Positions 56,599 through 64,000 of a DNA stretch of 64,000 nucleotides are shown here, piece by piece. The position numbers and the translations under genes were made by a program. The stretch comes from Pseudoalteromonas rubra (GTDB taxonomy: Bacteria; Pseudomonadota; Gammaproteobacteria; Enterobacterales; Alteromonadaceae). The notes under the pieces were generated by a model. It worked only from the letters and a program-made list of their open reading frames with translations, was not told where the DNA came from and ran no database searches. Numbering within the stretch: the stretch's first letter is position 1; each line of letters starts with the position of its first letter. The stretch is from NCBI RefSeq assembly GCF_005886805.2, contig NZ_CP045429.1, positions 2,326,501-2,390,500 of the forward strand, written 5' to 3'.

Positions 56599-57591
56599 TT
56601 ATTGAGGAATGATTGGTCGTTGGATCACAACGGGATCGGTCAACGCGGCCATAAAGGCAACCAAATCCGCCTTTTCCTGAGTTGATAGGTTGAGTGGCAC
56701 AATGAGCGGGCTTACATTTTTTGTGCCCACAGCCCCCTTATCATAGTGTTCCACGACCTCTTCAAGCGTACCCAATGAACCATCGTGCATATAAGGTGCA
56801 CTCATAATGATATTTCTTAAACCCGGGGTTTTAAAAGCCCCTTTGAATTGCGCACTTTTGTCTAGTTCGAAACGCCCGTTGTCTTTGTTATCTATCCCGA
56901 TGTTATGAAAGCTATCGTCTGTAAAATTTTCACCGTCATGGCATTTGGTACACCGCCCTTTACCGACAAAGACACTTAAGCCCCTGATTGCTGAAGGTGA
57001 CATAGCAAATTTATTACCCGCCAGATATTGGTCAAAGGGCGAGTTATCGCTGATGATGGTTCTTTCGAAGGCGGCGATGGCCCGGCCGACATTTTCAAAT
57101 GAAATCTCACCGTAAATTTGCGCAAACTCGTCCCGATAGAACTTAACGTCCTTTAAACGTTTGACCACATCTTTGGGGGTCATTTGCATTTCCATATCAG
57201 ATACCAGAGGCCCCAAAGCCTGCTCTTCCAATGAAGCGGCTCTGCCATCCCAGAAGAAAGTGACAGACCACGCCAGATTATACAAATGTGGTGCGTTTCG
57301 ACCCAGGATATCTCCCCCACTACCTATGCCTTTGGCCAGACCGTCACTGAACCCCAGTTCAGGGTTATGGCACGTCGCGCAAGACTGGTTATGGTGCCTC
57401 GAAAGCCGGGTATCATAGAATAGCGTTTTGCCCAACAGGATCTCTCTGTCGCTTGGCTCCTCGTCATCAGGGTACTCAATGTCATCTTTATCTGGGGTGC
57501 CTAGCACCCCTAAATTCACACCAGCGTTGGCCCCTACTTTCACGCTGGTTATACAAAGTGCTGCAATCAAAAACACTTTCAACGCACTCAT
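56599..57591 (-). CDS. Di-haem cytochrome c peroxidase (MauG/CCP family)
   Basis: A 330-residue periplasmic protein with two haem sites, CATCH (in SCATCHNPELGFSDG) and CTKCH (in GRCTKCHDGENFTDD), typical of bacterial cytochrome c peroxidases and MauG. FFWDGRAASLEEQALGPL and PYMHDGSLGTLEEVVEHYDKG are family segments. The frame extends to 57693, but ATG 57591, preceded by a G-rich ribosome site, gives a normal signal peptide. It is first gene of the operon. Substrate may be peroxide or a partner protein. Confidence 0.88.
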   Translation of the reverse strand: MSALKVFLIAALCITSVKVGANAGVNLGVLGTPDKDDIEYPDDEEPSDREILLGKTLFYDTRLSRHHNQSCATCHNPELGFSDGLAKGIGSGGDILGRNAPHLYNLAWSVTFFWDGRAASLEEQALGPLVSDMEMQMTPKDVVKRLKDVKFYRDEFAQIYGEISFENVGRAIAAFERTIISDNSPFDQYLAGNKFAMSPSAIRGLSVFVGKGRCTKCHDGENFTDDSFHNIGIDNKDNGRFELDKSAQFKGAFKTPGLRNIIMSAPYMHDGSLGTLEEVVEHYDKGAVGTKNVSPLIVPLNLSTQEKADLVAFMAALTDPVVIQRPIIPQ

Positions 57592-57760
57592 TTTCCCCCC
57601 TTCGACAACAAAGTTAAGGTTAATTTTTGAACTACAGCAAGGATTGACTATATTTTTCGATAATGCAAAAAAATAAACCCTATCACGCAACACCTGTTAT
57701 ATGAGTATTGCCTTATCTGCCAGGGCAGTTTCTTCGTGCTAGTTTTTTAAGTGAGAACAG

Positions 57761-60181
57761 ATGGATATATCACGCATCGTGCCAAGTATCGCGATACAAA
57801 TGTTAATTGCATTTGGTATCATCACGTCGCTCGGTATCTTCAGTAATTTTTTCGTCTACCTGAATACAGGCTCTATCGGACAAAGCTTTACGCAATTTTC
57901 ATCGGTGTCATTGCCTCTGGTGAAAGCAAATTCAGATTTAAGAATGGCGATACTAGAAACTCAGATTTCTTTGAAAGAACAAATCATCACAGGAAACAGT
58001 CCCGAAGAAAGACGCAACTCCATCGCAGCCAGACAAGCAGCATGGAACAATATCAACAAGCACTTTGCGCAATTGCAAGCACTGGCGCAGCAAACAGGCT
58101 TTGAAAATCGCATTTTGAGTACCATTGAACAAAACCTGCGCCAACTGAATACCGAGCAACAAGTTGTCTCCGATATTAGTAATACCGTAGACAACGAGCC
58201 CGCTGTCAAAATTCTGGTCACCCAGGCCATTCCTCTGGCCGAGTCGATGGTCGGACTCTTATCAGAGCTAATAGAGTCCGAGCTTGAACAAGACCCAGAC
58301 GAAGAGCGTATGGAGTTATTTAAGCTCCTGGTGGACTCTAAGATGAGTTTTGCAACCGCGATCTCCGAGTTACGCGCTTTTCTTTTAACAAGAGAGCAAA
58401 AAAATATAGACGGTTTCGATCAAGCCTGGTTTGCAAATAGCGATGCGTTTGTTGCCATTTTGGACGATTACGAAGAGTTATTCAGTGAAGCTCAACTGAT
58501 GAAATGGAGCGCTTACAGTGAAGAGCGTGAAAAAATTGCGCCACTGACGATTTTAGCCTTTGAGAAACAAGCTAGTCCGGACGCGAATTTCGCCACAAAA
58601 CATTTACGCGAAGTGATTTCTCCGTTGACTAAGCAGATTTTTGCGCAACTCAATGAACTGAACTCACATGTTGCTCAGGTATCTGCAAATGGGATTACCA
58701 CCGTTGAAACCGCACTCAGCGATATGTTTATCGTCATTACAATCGCTTCCTTGATAACAGTGATTATTGCCAGTTCAATCAGTCTGTTGTTCAGTAACAA
58801 ACTCAAACAACGCGTTCAACTGTTACTGGAGCGTGCGCAAAATATTTCCGTTGGGAACTTTCAAACAAAAGAAAGCTATTTCTCAATGCATCATAAAGAT
58901 GAATTAAATCAACTTTCAGAAAGCTTTAATCATATGACACTGTCGTTGTCTTCGACTATTTCAACCGTCCGGCGACAATCAAGACAAGTTGGACATTCAG
59001 CGCACCAGGTTGCCGCAATTGCGACCGAAATCAGCTCCGTCGCGAAAAGCGAAAATGACGGTTACAACCAGGTGATGCAGGTTATTGACTGTTTTATGGA
59101 GCTGTTGCACGAATCAAGTAACGCCATAGAGCAAAGCAAAGGCGTCCTAGACCAGGCCAGGCAGGAAGCCGACTCCGGGATCGCTGCTGTAAGCAGTAAT
59201 TTAGAAGAAATGAACAGAACAGTCGAAGTGGTTGAAGTTGCTTCCAAAGAAGTTGGAGAGTTACAGTCTGCCAGTGAGCAAATTGAAACGGTAACAGATG
59301 CAATTTCAACAGTCGCAGATCAGACGGCGCTAATTGCATTGAACGCCGCGATTGAAGCAGCCAGAGCTGGAGAACAAGGCAGAGGTTTTGCGGTTGTTGC
59401 CGATGAAGTCAGAAGCCTGGCAAAGCGCACAGCCGCCTCCACGGACGAAATCAGACAGGTCATTACACAACTGCTGACTAAAGTGTCGGATGTCATCAAT
59501 CTAATGACTAACATCATAGAGCAGGTCAATATCAGTAAAACGCGCTCAGACGAAAGTGGCCAGGCACTGAAAGCGATGACCCTGACGATAGACAGGATAG
59601 TCTCCGCCAATGAGCAAGTCGCTGAACGGTCAAGCCGTCAAAGTGATCAGATGATTGAAATGCAGCTAAAACTGCAGCACTTGTTTGCGTCGCTCCAGCA
59701 AAATGCAGAAAAAGCCCAAATGGTCTCCATGATTGGGGGGGATTTATATCAGACGTCAGAGTTGGTCAATAACTTAATGGACAGCTTCTTCTTCGATGAA
59801 GACAAAGACTCATATATTCAGCAACAACACGAGAAAAGGCGCTCGGACAGAGTTGAAGCAAAAATAAAACTAAACATTGAAACAGATGATCAAATCTATT
59901 CAACGATTACCCGGGAATTAAGCTGTGTTGGCTGTGGGGTTATTTTGAGTCAGCAGTTGAACCAGGAGCTAGATATTAACAGCACCGTAATTCTGACCCT
60001 GTACGAGCCAAAGAAAAATTACTCCGAATACATGCAACAACAGCCGCTAAAACTACCCGCTAAAGTAATCAGAAAAGAAGACCGTTCAGATGAGCACGCC
60101 TACTATGGCTTAGAGTTCGATGTACGAGATGCTAACCAGGTTAAAGTGTTGGAGCAACTGTACGCATTTTTTGATGAGTAA
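57761..60181 (+). CDS. Methyl-accepting chemotaxis protein with C-terminal PilZ domain
   Basis: An 806-residue chemoreceptor. TM1 spans about residues 12-32, a large helical periplasmic sensor reaches to about 320, and TM2 lies near 325-345, followed by HAMP. The signalling tip reads [20 protein letters not shown]. After the coiled coil, residues about 690-800 form a PilZ domain: [12 protein letters not shown] gives the Arg-rich c-di-GMP clamp and RELSCVGCG the (D/E)xSxxG motif. This joins chemotaxis signalling with c-di-GMP sensing, as in Azospirillum Tlp1. The usual pentapeptide CheR tether is not seen. Confidence 0.88.
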   Translation: MDISRIVPSIAIQMLIAFGIITSLGIFSNFFVYLNTGSIGQSFTQFSSVSLPLVKANSDLRMAILETQISLKEQIITGNSPEERRNSIAARQAAWNNINKHFAQLQALAQQTGFENRILSTIEQNLRQLNTEQQVVSDISNTVDNEPAVKILVTQAIPLAESMVGLLSELIESELEQDPDEERMELFKLLVDSKMSFATAISELRAFLLTREQKNIDGFDQAWFANSDAFVAILDDYEELFSEAQLMKWSAYSEEREKIAPLTILAFEKQASPDANFATKHLREVISPLTKQIFAQLNELNSHVAQVSANGITTVETALSDMFIVITIASLITVIIASSISLLFSNKLKQRVQLLLERAQNISVGNFQTKESYFSMHHKDELNQLSESFNHMTLSLSSTISTVRRQSRQVGHSAHQVAAIATEISSVAKSENDGYNQVMQVIDCFMELLHESSNAIEQSKGVLDQARQEADSGIAAVSSNLEEMNRTVEVVEVASKEVGELQSASEQIETVTDAISTVADQTALIALNAAIEAARAGEQGRGFAVVADEVRSLAKRTAASTDEIRQVITQLLTKVSDVINLMTNIIEQVNISKTRSDESGQALKAMTLTIDRIVSANEQVAERSSRQSDQMIEMQLKLQHLFASLQQNAEKAQMVSMIGGDLYQTSELVNNLMDSFFFDEDKDSYIQQQHEKRRSDRVEAKIKLNIETDDQIYSTITRELSCVGCGVILSQQLNQELDINSTVILTLYEPKKNYSEYMQQQPLKLPAKVIRKEDRSDEHAYYGLEFDVRDANQVKVLEQLYAFFDE

Positions 60182-60297
60182 CGAAAAGAAAAATGTCGTA
60201 GTACAGGCGATTTGTCTATTGACCCTACTGCAGTATCTCACAAGCTCTTGTATTGATTGTGGATACTGCTCAAAAAGCGTAAAAGAAGCTACACGCT

Positions 60298-60606
60298 CTA
60301 ATCATATATCTTCATGTTTACTAGCTTATAAGCATTTCTGTAAGGGTAACCCGTCTGACAGTCACCAGCGCCATTGGCCCAGACCTTCTTCCCAGACAAT
60401 TGTGCTGCCAGTAGCATAGAAAATAGCGCCTTTTCATACTCAGAGCTCAGCGGCAGATAGTAACGTGAACCACAACTAGAGTTTGGTTTACTAAAATCAA
60501 CTAAAATGATGTTGTTAGCGCCTGACAGCGTAACAGTACCTGACGTTTCTTTTGAAGCGAGTACAAGGTTAGGTAAGAGCAAAAGTAGTAGTAATAGTTT
60601 TTTCAT
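60298..60606 (-). CDS. Unknown small exported protein
   Basis: A 102-residue protein with a leucine-rich signal peptide (MKKLLLLLLLLPNLVLA, cleavage before SKE). The mature part has Gly-rich strands and cysteines in SSCGSRYY and GDCQTGYP, probably one disulfide. It has AAGGAG upstream. No family recognised. It is divergent in position from the MCP-PilZ gene and follows fklB on the same strand after a hairpin. Confidence 0.65.
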   Translation of the reverse strand: MKKLLLLLLLLPNLVLASKETSGTVTLSGANNIILVDFSKPNSSCGSRYYLPLSSEYEKALFSMLLAAQLSGKKVWANGAGDCQTGYPYRNAYKLVNMKIYD

Positions 60607-60630
60607 AATTATCTCCTTTAAATATATAAG

Positions 60631-60652
60631 AGGCTGCTAAACTAAGCAGCCT
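60631..60652 (-). terminator. Hairpin terminator after fklB
   Basis: An 8-bp perfect stem (AGGCTGCT with AGCAGCCT, 6-nt loop) is followed on the minus strand by CTTATATATTT, 11 bp beyond the fklB stop. The T-run is weak. Confidence 0.6.
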
Positions 60653-60663
60653 TTGTACTGAAA

Positions 60664-61281
60664 TTAAAGAACTTCCAGTAATTCAACATCAAAGATCAGA
60701 GTTGAGAATGGTGCAATTGAAGCACCAGCACCGCGCTCGCCGTAAGCAAGGTCATGCGGTACATATAGACGCCACTTTGAGCCAACAGGCATTAGCTGTA
60801 GTGCTTCAGTCCAGCCTTTGATTACGCCGTTTACCGGGAATTCAGCTGGCTGACCACGCTCGTAAGAGCTGTCAAATACGGTGCCATTGATCAGTGTGCC
60901 ATGGTAGTGGACACGAACTGTAGAGTCAGCGGCTGGCTTGTCGCCCTCGCCTGTTTCGATTACTTCGTACTGCAGACCAGACTCAGTAACGGTGATTTCA
61001 GCGCGCTTTGCATTTTCTTCCAGGAATGCAGTGCCTTCAGCAGCCAGTACTTTGGCTTCTTCTTCACGACGCTTTTGAATTTCTGCATTGATTTTTTCGA
61101 ATGCAGCCTGGATCTCAGGGATTTCTACACGGAATGCTTCACCGGCGTAGGCATCTTTCATACCTTCGAATACCGAGTTCAGGTTCAAACCTTCAAATGG
61201 GTTAGACTTAAGCTGTTCACCCATTTGCAAACCAATACCATAACTTGCCTTTTCAGCATCTGTGTTGAATAAATCTGACAT
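60664..61281 (-). CDS. fklB: FKBP-type peptidyl-prolyl isomerase FklB (FKBP22)
   Basis: A 205-residue cytoplasmic prolyl isomerase. The N-terminal helical dimerisation domain (about 1-90: KASYGIGLQMGEQLKSNPFEG near the start) is followed by the FKBP domain, with VRVHYHGTLINGTVFDSSYERG then WRLYVPHDLAYGERGAG and FSTLIFDVELLEV containing the aromatic active-site residues. Length matches E. coli FklB (206). It has no signal peptide, distinguishing it from FkpA. Confidence 0.93.
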   Translation of the reverse strand: MSDLFNTDAEKASYGIGLQMGEQLKSNPFEGLNLNSVFEGMKDAYAGEAFRVEIPEIQAAFEKINAEIQKRREEEAKVLAAEGTAFLEENAKRAEITVTESGLQYEVIETGEGDKPAADSTVRVHYHGTLINGTVFDSSYERGQPAEFPVNGVIKGWTEALQLMPVGSKWRLYVPHDLAYGERGAGASIAPFSTLIFDVELLEVL

Positions 61282-61454
61282 ATTAGATCCACTTATTTAT
61301 CAGTTTAAAAGAAGCGGCAGTGTATCACAGCGTACTGATGACTAACAGGGAGGTGAATAACTTTATAAAACAGCGCTAGAAGGCACTGTCGTTAAATTCC
61401 GTGAAAAGGCCGCACTTATCATGCAGCCTCAGAGCATGACTGGATAGCCTAGTC

Positions 61455-61826
61455 TTACTGGGCTTTATTTTGGTTTTTAAGCTTAAACTCTCTGACGATG
61501 AAAGTCGCAAACGGTAAGCTCAATGTCAACCCAATGATTAATTCGTTGCTATAGCCTGCGAGCCGCTCTGTAAAATAACAACCGAAACCTACGACCCCAA
61601 ACGCAGCAATCACCACACTGGCAATCATAGGCAGCAGCTTTTCGTATTTAGTGATGATATGACCAACTAACAAGTTAAAAGCGAAGGTATACAGCAAAGT
61701 AATCCAGATGCTGGGATACGCTTGCCCGTCAATTGCTAAAACCAAAGCTGCCTGCAAGCCGCTCAAATAGAAAAAACTGAAGATCACCCATAACGAACTA
61801 TGAATAACAACCTGTTTAGTCATCAC
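61455..61826 (-). CDS. Unknown four-helix membrane protein
   Basis: A 123-residue protein with four hydrophobic segments and a basic C-terminus (REFKLKNQNKAQ). The signature is insufficient to assign a family. It lies just after the tRNA-Ser terminator on the same strand, with GAGG near the start. Confidence 0.6.
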   Translation of the reverse strand: MMTKQVVIHSSLWVIFSFFYLSGLQAALVLAIDGQAYPSIWITLLYTFAFNLLVGHIITKYEKLLPMIASVVIAAFGVVGFGCYFTERLAGYSNELIIGLTLSLPFATFIVREFKLKNQNKAQ

Positions 61827-61838
61827 TGCCTCCGAACG

Positions 61839-61864
61839 AAAAAAACCGCCGTATAGGCGGTTTT
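61839..61864 (-). terminator. Terminator of tRNA-Ser
   Basis: A 9-bp stem (AAAACCGCC with GGCGGTTTT) and a run of T on the minus strand, 11 bp beyond the tRNA 3' end. Confidence 0.85.
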
Positions 61865-61874
61865 GGGAATGAGG

Positions 61875-61965
61875 TGGCGGAGAGATAGGGATTTGAACCC
61901 TAGATACGCTATTAACGTATGCCGGTTTTCAAGACCGGTGCTTTCAACCACTCAGCCATCTCTCC
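61875..61965 (-). tRNA. serT: tRNA-Ser (anticodon UGA)
   Basis: On the minus strand the gene starts GGAGAGATGGCTGAGTGG and ends with the encoded CCA. The anticodon loop CTTGAAA gives anticodon UGA, reading UCA codons. The long variable arm (TACGTTAATAGCGTA) is that of a class II tRNA, and the T arm is GGGTTCAAATCCC. Length 91 nt including CCA. Confidence 0.95.
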
Positions 61966-62095
61966 GTTGTTGGCGCGCATTCTATGGTGCCAGGATAAAA
62001 AAGTAAAGCCCTAATTCAGCTTTTTGCAAAACTCACTTGCTAAATGGCTACCTTTTATACATCGAAGGGACATCAGGAGGGTTATTGCTCGCGCA

Positions 62096-62467
62096 TCAAT
62101 AGTACTGCTTGGGTCTTCTGGCGACCCAGGCGCCTATGACACTTAGCCCAACACACATAAGTATCACTAATGCCATATCAACAATACCTTGTGTCGGATC
62201 TATCACCGGGTGAAGGTTTTCCAACAACACAGGGATAACTGACATAACAGCAACACAACTGAGCACTTTAAACGCGCGACTAAAATCAAAGCGCCGACTA
62301 TAACTCATCCAACTGGTTAAAATGAGCAGGAAACAGGCAGGTGATAACAGCGCCAACCAAACTTCACTAATGTGAGGTAACATAATGCCTGTTGAAATAC
62401 ACCCTAATACACCCCAAACAATCCAGGTCCACCAATTCTCCCGCTCTTTCAAAAATAGATTGCCCAT
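62096..62467 (-). CDS. Unknown four-helix membrane protein
   Basis: A 123-residue protein with a soluble N-terminus (MGNLFLKERENWWTW) and four membrane helices, ending in a basic tail (RRPKQYY). It is similar in size and topology to the protein encoded at 61455-61826 but without obvious sequence similarity. Function unknown. Confidence 0.6.
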   Translation of the reverse strand: MGNLFLKERENWWTWIVWGVLGCISTGIMLPHISEVWLALLSPACFLLILTSWMSYSRRFDFSRAFKVLSCVAVMSVIPVLLENLHPVIDPTQGIVDMALVILMCVGLSVIGAWVARRPKQYY

Positions 62468-62651
62468 TACTATTCTTCTTATAATTGTGTTCTGAGACTG
62501 CCAGACAATAGCCTAACAAAGATTCAGGTCACAAAACAACCGCAGGACGAATAATTCGTGCACTAAGTTCCCCTTTTAATGACATGCATCATTATATTGC
62601 TCCTCGCACACTAATGAATGATGTATCTACTTCGTTTCATGTGCCAAAAAC

Positions 62652-63089
62652 TCACTCTCCAATATCTTCATTCCACAGTTCTGGACGGGTTTTAATAAAT
62701 TCATCCATCATTTCGATACATTCAGCGTCCTGGCGGACTTCGAGCTTAACGCCATGCTCTGCAAGCAAGGTTTCGCTACCCATAAAGTTCTTGTTTTCAC
62801 CAATCACAACATTGGGAATGCCATACAACAAGATTGTCCCGGAGCACATGGGGCACGGTGACAGGGTCGTATATAAAGTGCACTCTTTATAAACTGATGC
62901 ACTTAGGCGACCGGCATTTTCCAACGCATCCATTTCACCATGCAAGACGGTGCTCCCCTTCTGCACCCTCTGATTATGCCCACGCCCGATTATCTGACCT
63001 TTGTGAACCAGGACAGAGCCGATCGGGATCCCACCTGTACCAAGCCCTTTCTTCGCTTCTTCAATTGCCGCAGCTAAAAACTTATCCAT
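62652..63089 (-). CDS. Nucleoside/cytosine deaminase
   Basis: A 145-residue zinc deaminase. HGEMDA gives the zinc His and catalytic Glu, and SPCPMCSG gives the two zinc Cys. GGIPIGSVLVHKGQIIGRGHN and the C-terminal MDEFIKTRPELWNEDIG closely follow fungal-type cytosine deaminase (FCY1) rather than TadA or GuaD, so cytosine to uracil salvage is likely. ATG 63089 has AGGAG 7 nt upstream; the preceding ATG 63092 is an equal possibility, and 63125 is too far up. Confidence 0.82.
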   Translation of the reverse strand: MDKFLAAAIEEAKKGLGTGGIPIGSVLVHKGQIIGRGHNQRVQKGSTVLHGEMDALENAGRLSASVYKECTLYTTLSPCPMCSGTILLYGIPNVVIGENKNFMGSETLLAEHGVKLEVRQDAECIEMMDEFIKTRPELWNEDIGE

Positions 63090-63349
63090 CATTGTACTCC
63101 TGATGTTGGCTATACCAATCCGCATAAATCAGATATCAGTCCAAAAAAGAAAACCTGTCGCTTTGATGCCACACGCAGTGTTCTGGACTCAATGAGACCA
63201 TAACGCTCCACAAGGGCTGGCCATTATTCTGGCTCGTTCAGTCATATCCAGATTGCTGTTACTCGGTTTAAAAACTGTGCAGCTAACACAGCATCTTTTA
63301 AACTAGCACTCAATTGAGGATAAAATAAGAATAACCCAGTCCAGATTAT

Positions 63350-63565
63350 GCCAATTTGCTTAATTATGTGATCTATTTTGAGGAGAGAAAATAGGGTCAA
63401 TAACACCGCTCCCGCGGCCTGCTATCGCTGAGGCACCTACATCCCTATAGGCGAGGCAAAAATTTGCGAACTCATACCTTAGTAAAGGTTCTAAATGAGA
63501 AGTTTTTAACGCTGTTAGCATCCTATTTGCTCCCTCAAATAGACCAGGTGTTAAGTGAAATTGGT
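63350..63565. mobile_element. MITE-like element, copy 2 (216 bp)
   Basis: A second copy of the element at 44101-44306 in the same orientation, very similar by eye along its length (shared blocks include AATAACACCGCT and TGCTATCGCTGAGGCACC). The main length difference is about 10 nt in the middle. Ends are GCCAATTTGCTTAA and TTAAGTGAAATTGGT. Flanks ATTAT (63345-63349) and ATTAA (63566-63570) match at four of five positions, consistent with a decayed 5-bp duplication. The plus-strand frame inside it (63464-63691) is not a gene. Confidence 0.78.
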
Positions 63566-63598
63566 ATTAATCCCCGTGACTGCGAGGCTGCATCCCAG

Positions 63599-64000
63599 TT
63601 ACCTAGGAGCATGGTACCTGTAAGCTTGGTTAAGCTGCTGAGCTTGCAAATCATTTATTACACCCTGCTTATTCAATACAGCAATGATTGAACCCGGCTT
63701 ACGAGCCAGGTTAACAGCGATTTTATCAATCTCTACGTTCCCTTTATATTGCTCAAGTACCTGCTTTATATCTTCCTCAGACCAGGGTAAGCCATAATTC
63801 TCGGGCAACCCTTTATCCAGATTGTCCTGTTGTTTTTGTGCCAAGGTTTTCTTTACTTTTTTCGGCTTTGGCTGCCACTGTAAAGACTGGAAAAGTGCTC
63901 TGATCACATCAGGATGGTTATACGGCGACTGTGCAGGCAGGATTTCTCCTGTGATAGGGTCAATGCCATTGGCGAGGCCATACACGATACTGGCAACTTG
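63599..64000 (-). CDS. Unknown protein, C-terminal part (5' end outside window)
   Basis: The minus-strand frame is open to the window edge, giving at least 133 residues. It contains GLANGIDPITGEILPAQSP then HPDVIRALF, a Lys-rich linker (KPKKVKKTLAQKQQ) and a C-terminal helix-turn-helix-like segment (WSEEDIKQVLEQYKGNVEID then KPGSIIAVLNKQG). I recognise the general pattern but cannot name the family. The MITE copy 2 ends 33 bp beyond its stop. Confidence 0.6.
   Translation of the reverse strand, partial: QVASIVYGLANGIDPITGEILPAQSPYNHPDVIRALFQSLQWQPKPKKVKKTLAQKQQDNLDKGLPENYGLPWSEEDIKQVLEQYKGNVEIDKIAVNLARKPGSIIAVLNKQGVINDLQAQQLNQAYRYHAPR

Noticed and set aside
63464..63691. 75-residue plus-strand frame near the window end
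   Set aside because: It lies largely in the non-coding MITE copy 2 and runs antisense into the end of a better-supported gene.

Overview
The window looks like about 64 kb of chromosome from a marine gammaproteobacterium, most likely Pseudoalteromonas or a close relative. This rests on the lrp-ftsK-lolA-rarA-crcB-serS gene order, mfd next to csiV, secreted collagenase and chitinase genes, three methyl-accepting chemotaxis proteins, and moderate GC. Species identity is inference. All calls come from reading the sequence; no database search was run.

Layout. 0-2.4 kb: the 3' end of an M28 peptidase, a 10-TM metal transporter preceded by a near-consensus Fur box, then rmf on the minus strand. 2.9-9.8 kb: serS, crcB, rarA, lolA, ftsK and lrp (minus strand, overlapping or closely packed). 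9.9-21.4 kb: ald, an HDOD protein, an amino-acid-type dCache chemoreceptor, a PilZ-like protein, aguA-aguB, mfd, csiV and a lipoprotein gene. 21.6-22.6 kb: a 55-codon gene resembling a RiPP precursor, with no modifying enzymes nearby, and a small unknown gene. 22.8-29.2 kb: two large secreted metalloproteases, an M9 collagenase and an M43 protease with PKD, PPC-like and dockerin-like modules. 29.3-37 kb: a six-gene sugar-oxidation operon with a divergent PAS-AraC regulator and a direct-repeat operator. 37-41.8 kb: an accessory patch of small, mostly exported unknown proteins, including one possibly frameshifted gene. 41.8-44.5 kb: a NIT-domain chemoreceptor and a small gene broken by a 206-bp MITE-like element. 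44.5-50.2 kb: the biotin locus (bioB-F-C-D, an ExbD-like gene and rof, divergent from bioA) with a BirA operator. 50.3-64 kb: kamA, a P-loop kinase-like gene, asnS, a GH18 chitinase, a di-haem peroxidase/cupredoxin/cytochrome P460 operon, an MCP-PilZ fusion, fklB, tRNA-Ser(UGA), a cytosine-deaminase-like gene, a second MITE copy and a gene running off the edge.

How parts fit together. The 29-36 kb operon reads as a compartmentalised route for a glycoside or polyol. A GMC dehydrogenase with a Tat-signal small subunit would oxidise it in the periplasm, with a TIM-barrel lipoprotein there as well; an MFS permease would import the product, and a cytoplasmic Gfo/Idh dehydrogenase and second TIM-barrel isomerase would finish. 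The regulator's probable operator overlaps the operon's -35 box. The most unusual observations are the orphan RiPP-like precursor, the MITE that split a small gene and left a perfect 5-bp duplication, the sugar-oxidation operon, the peroxidase/cupredoxin/P460 operon, and the Fur box in front of the metal transporter.
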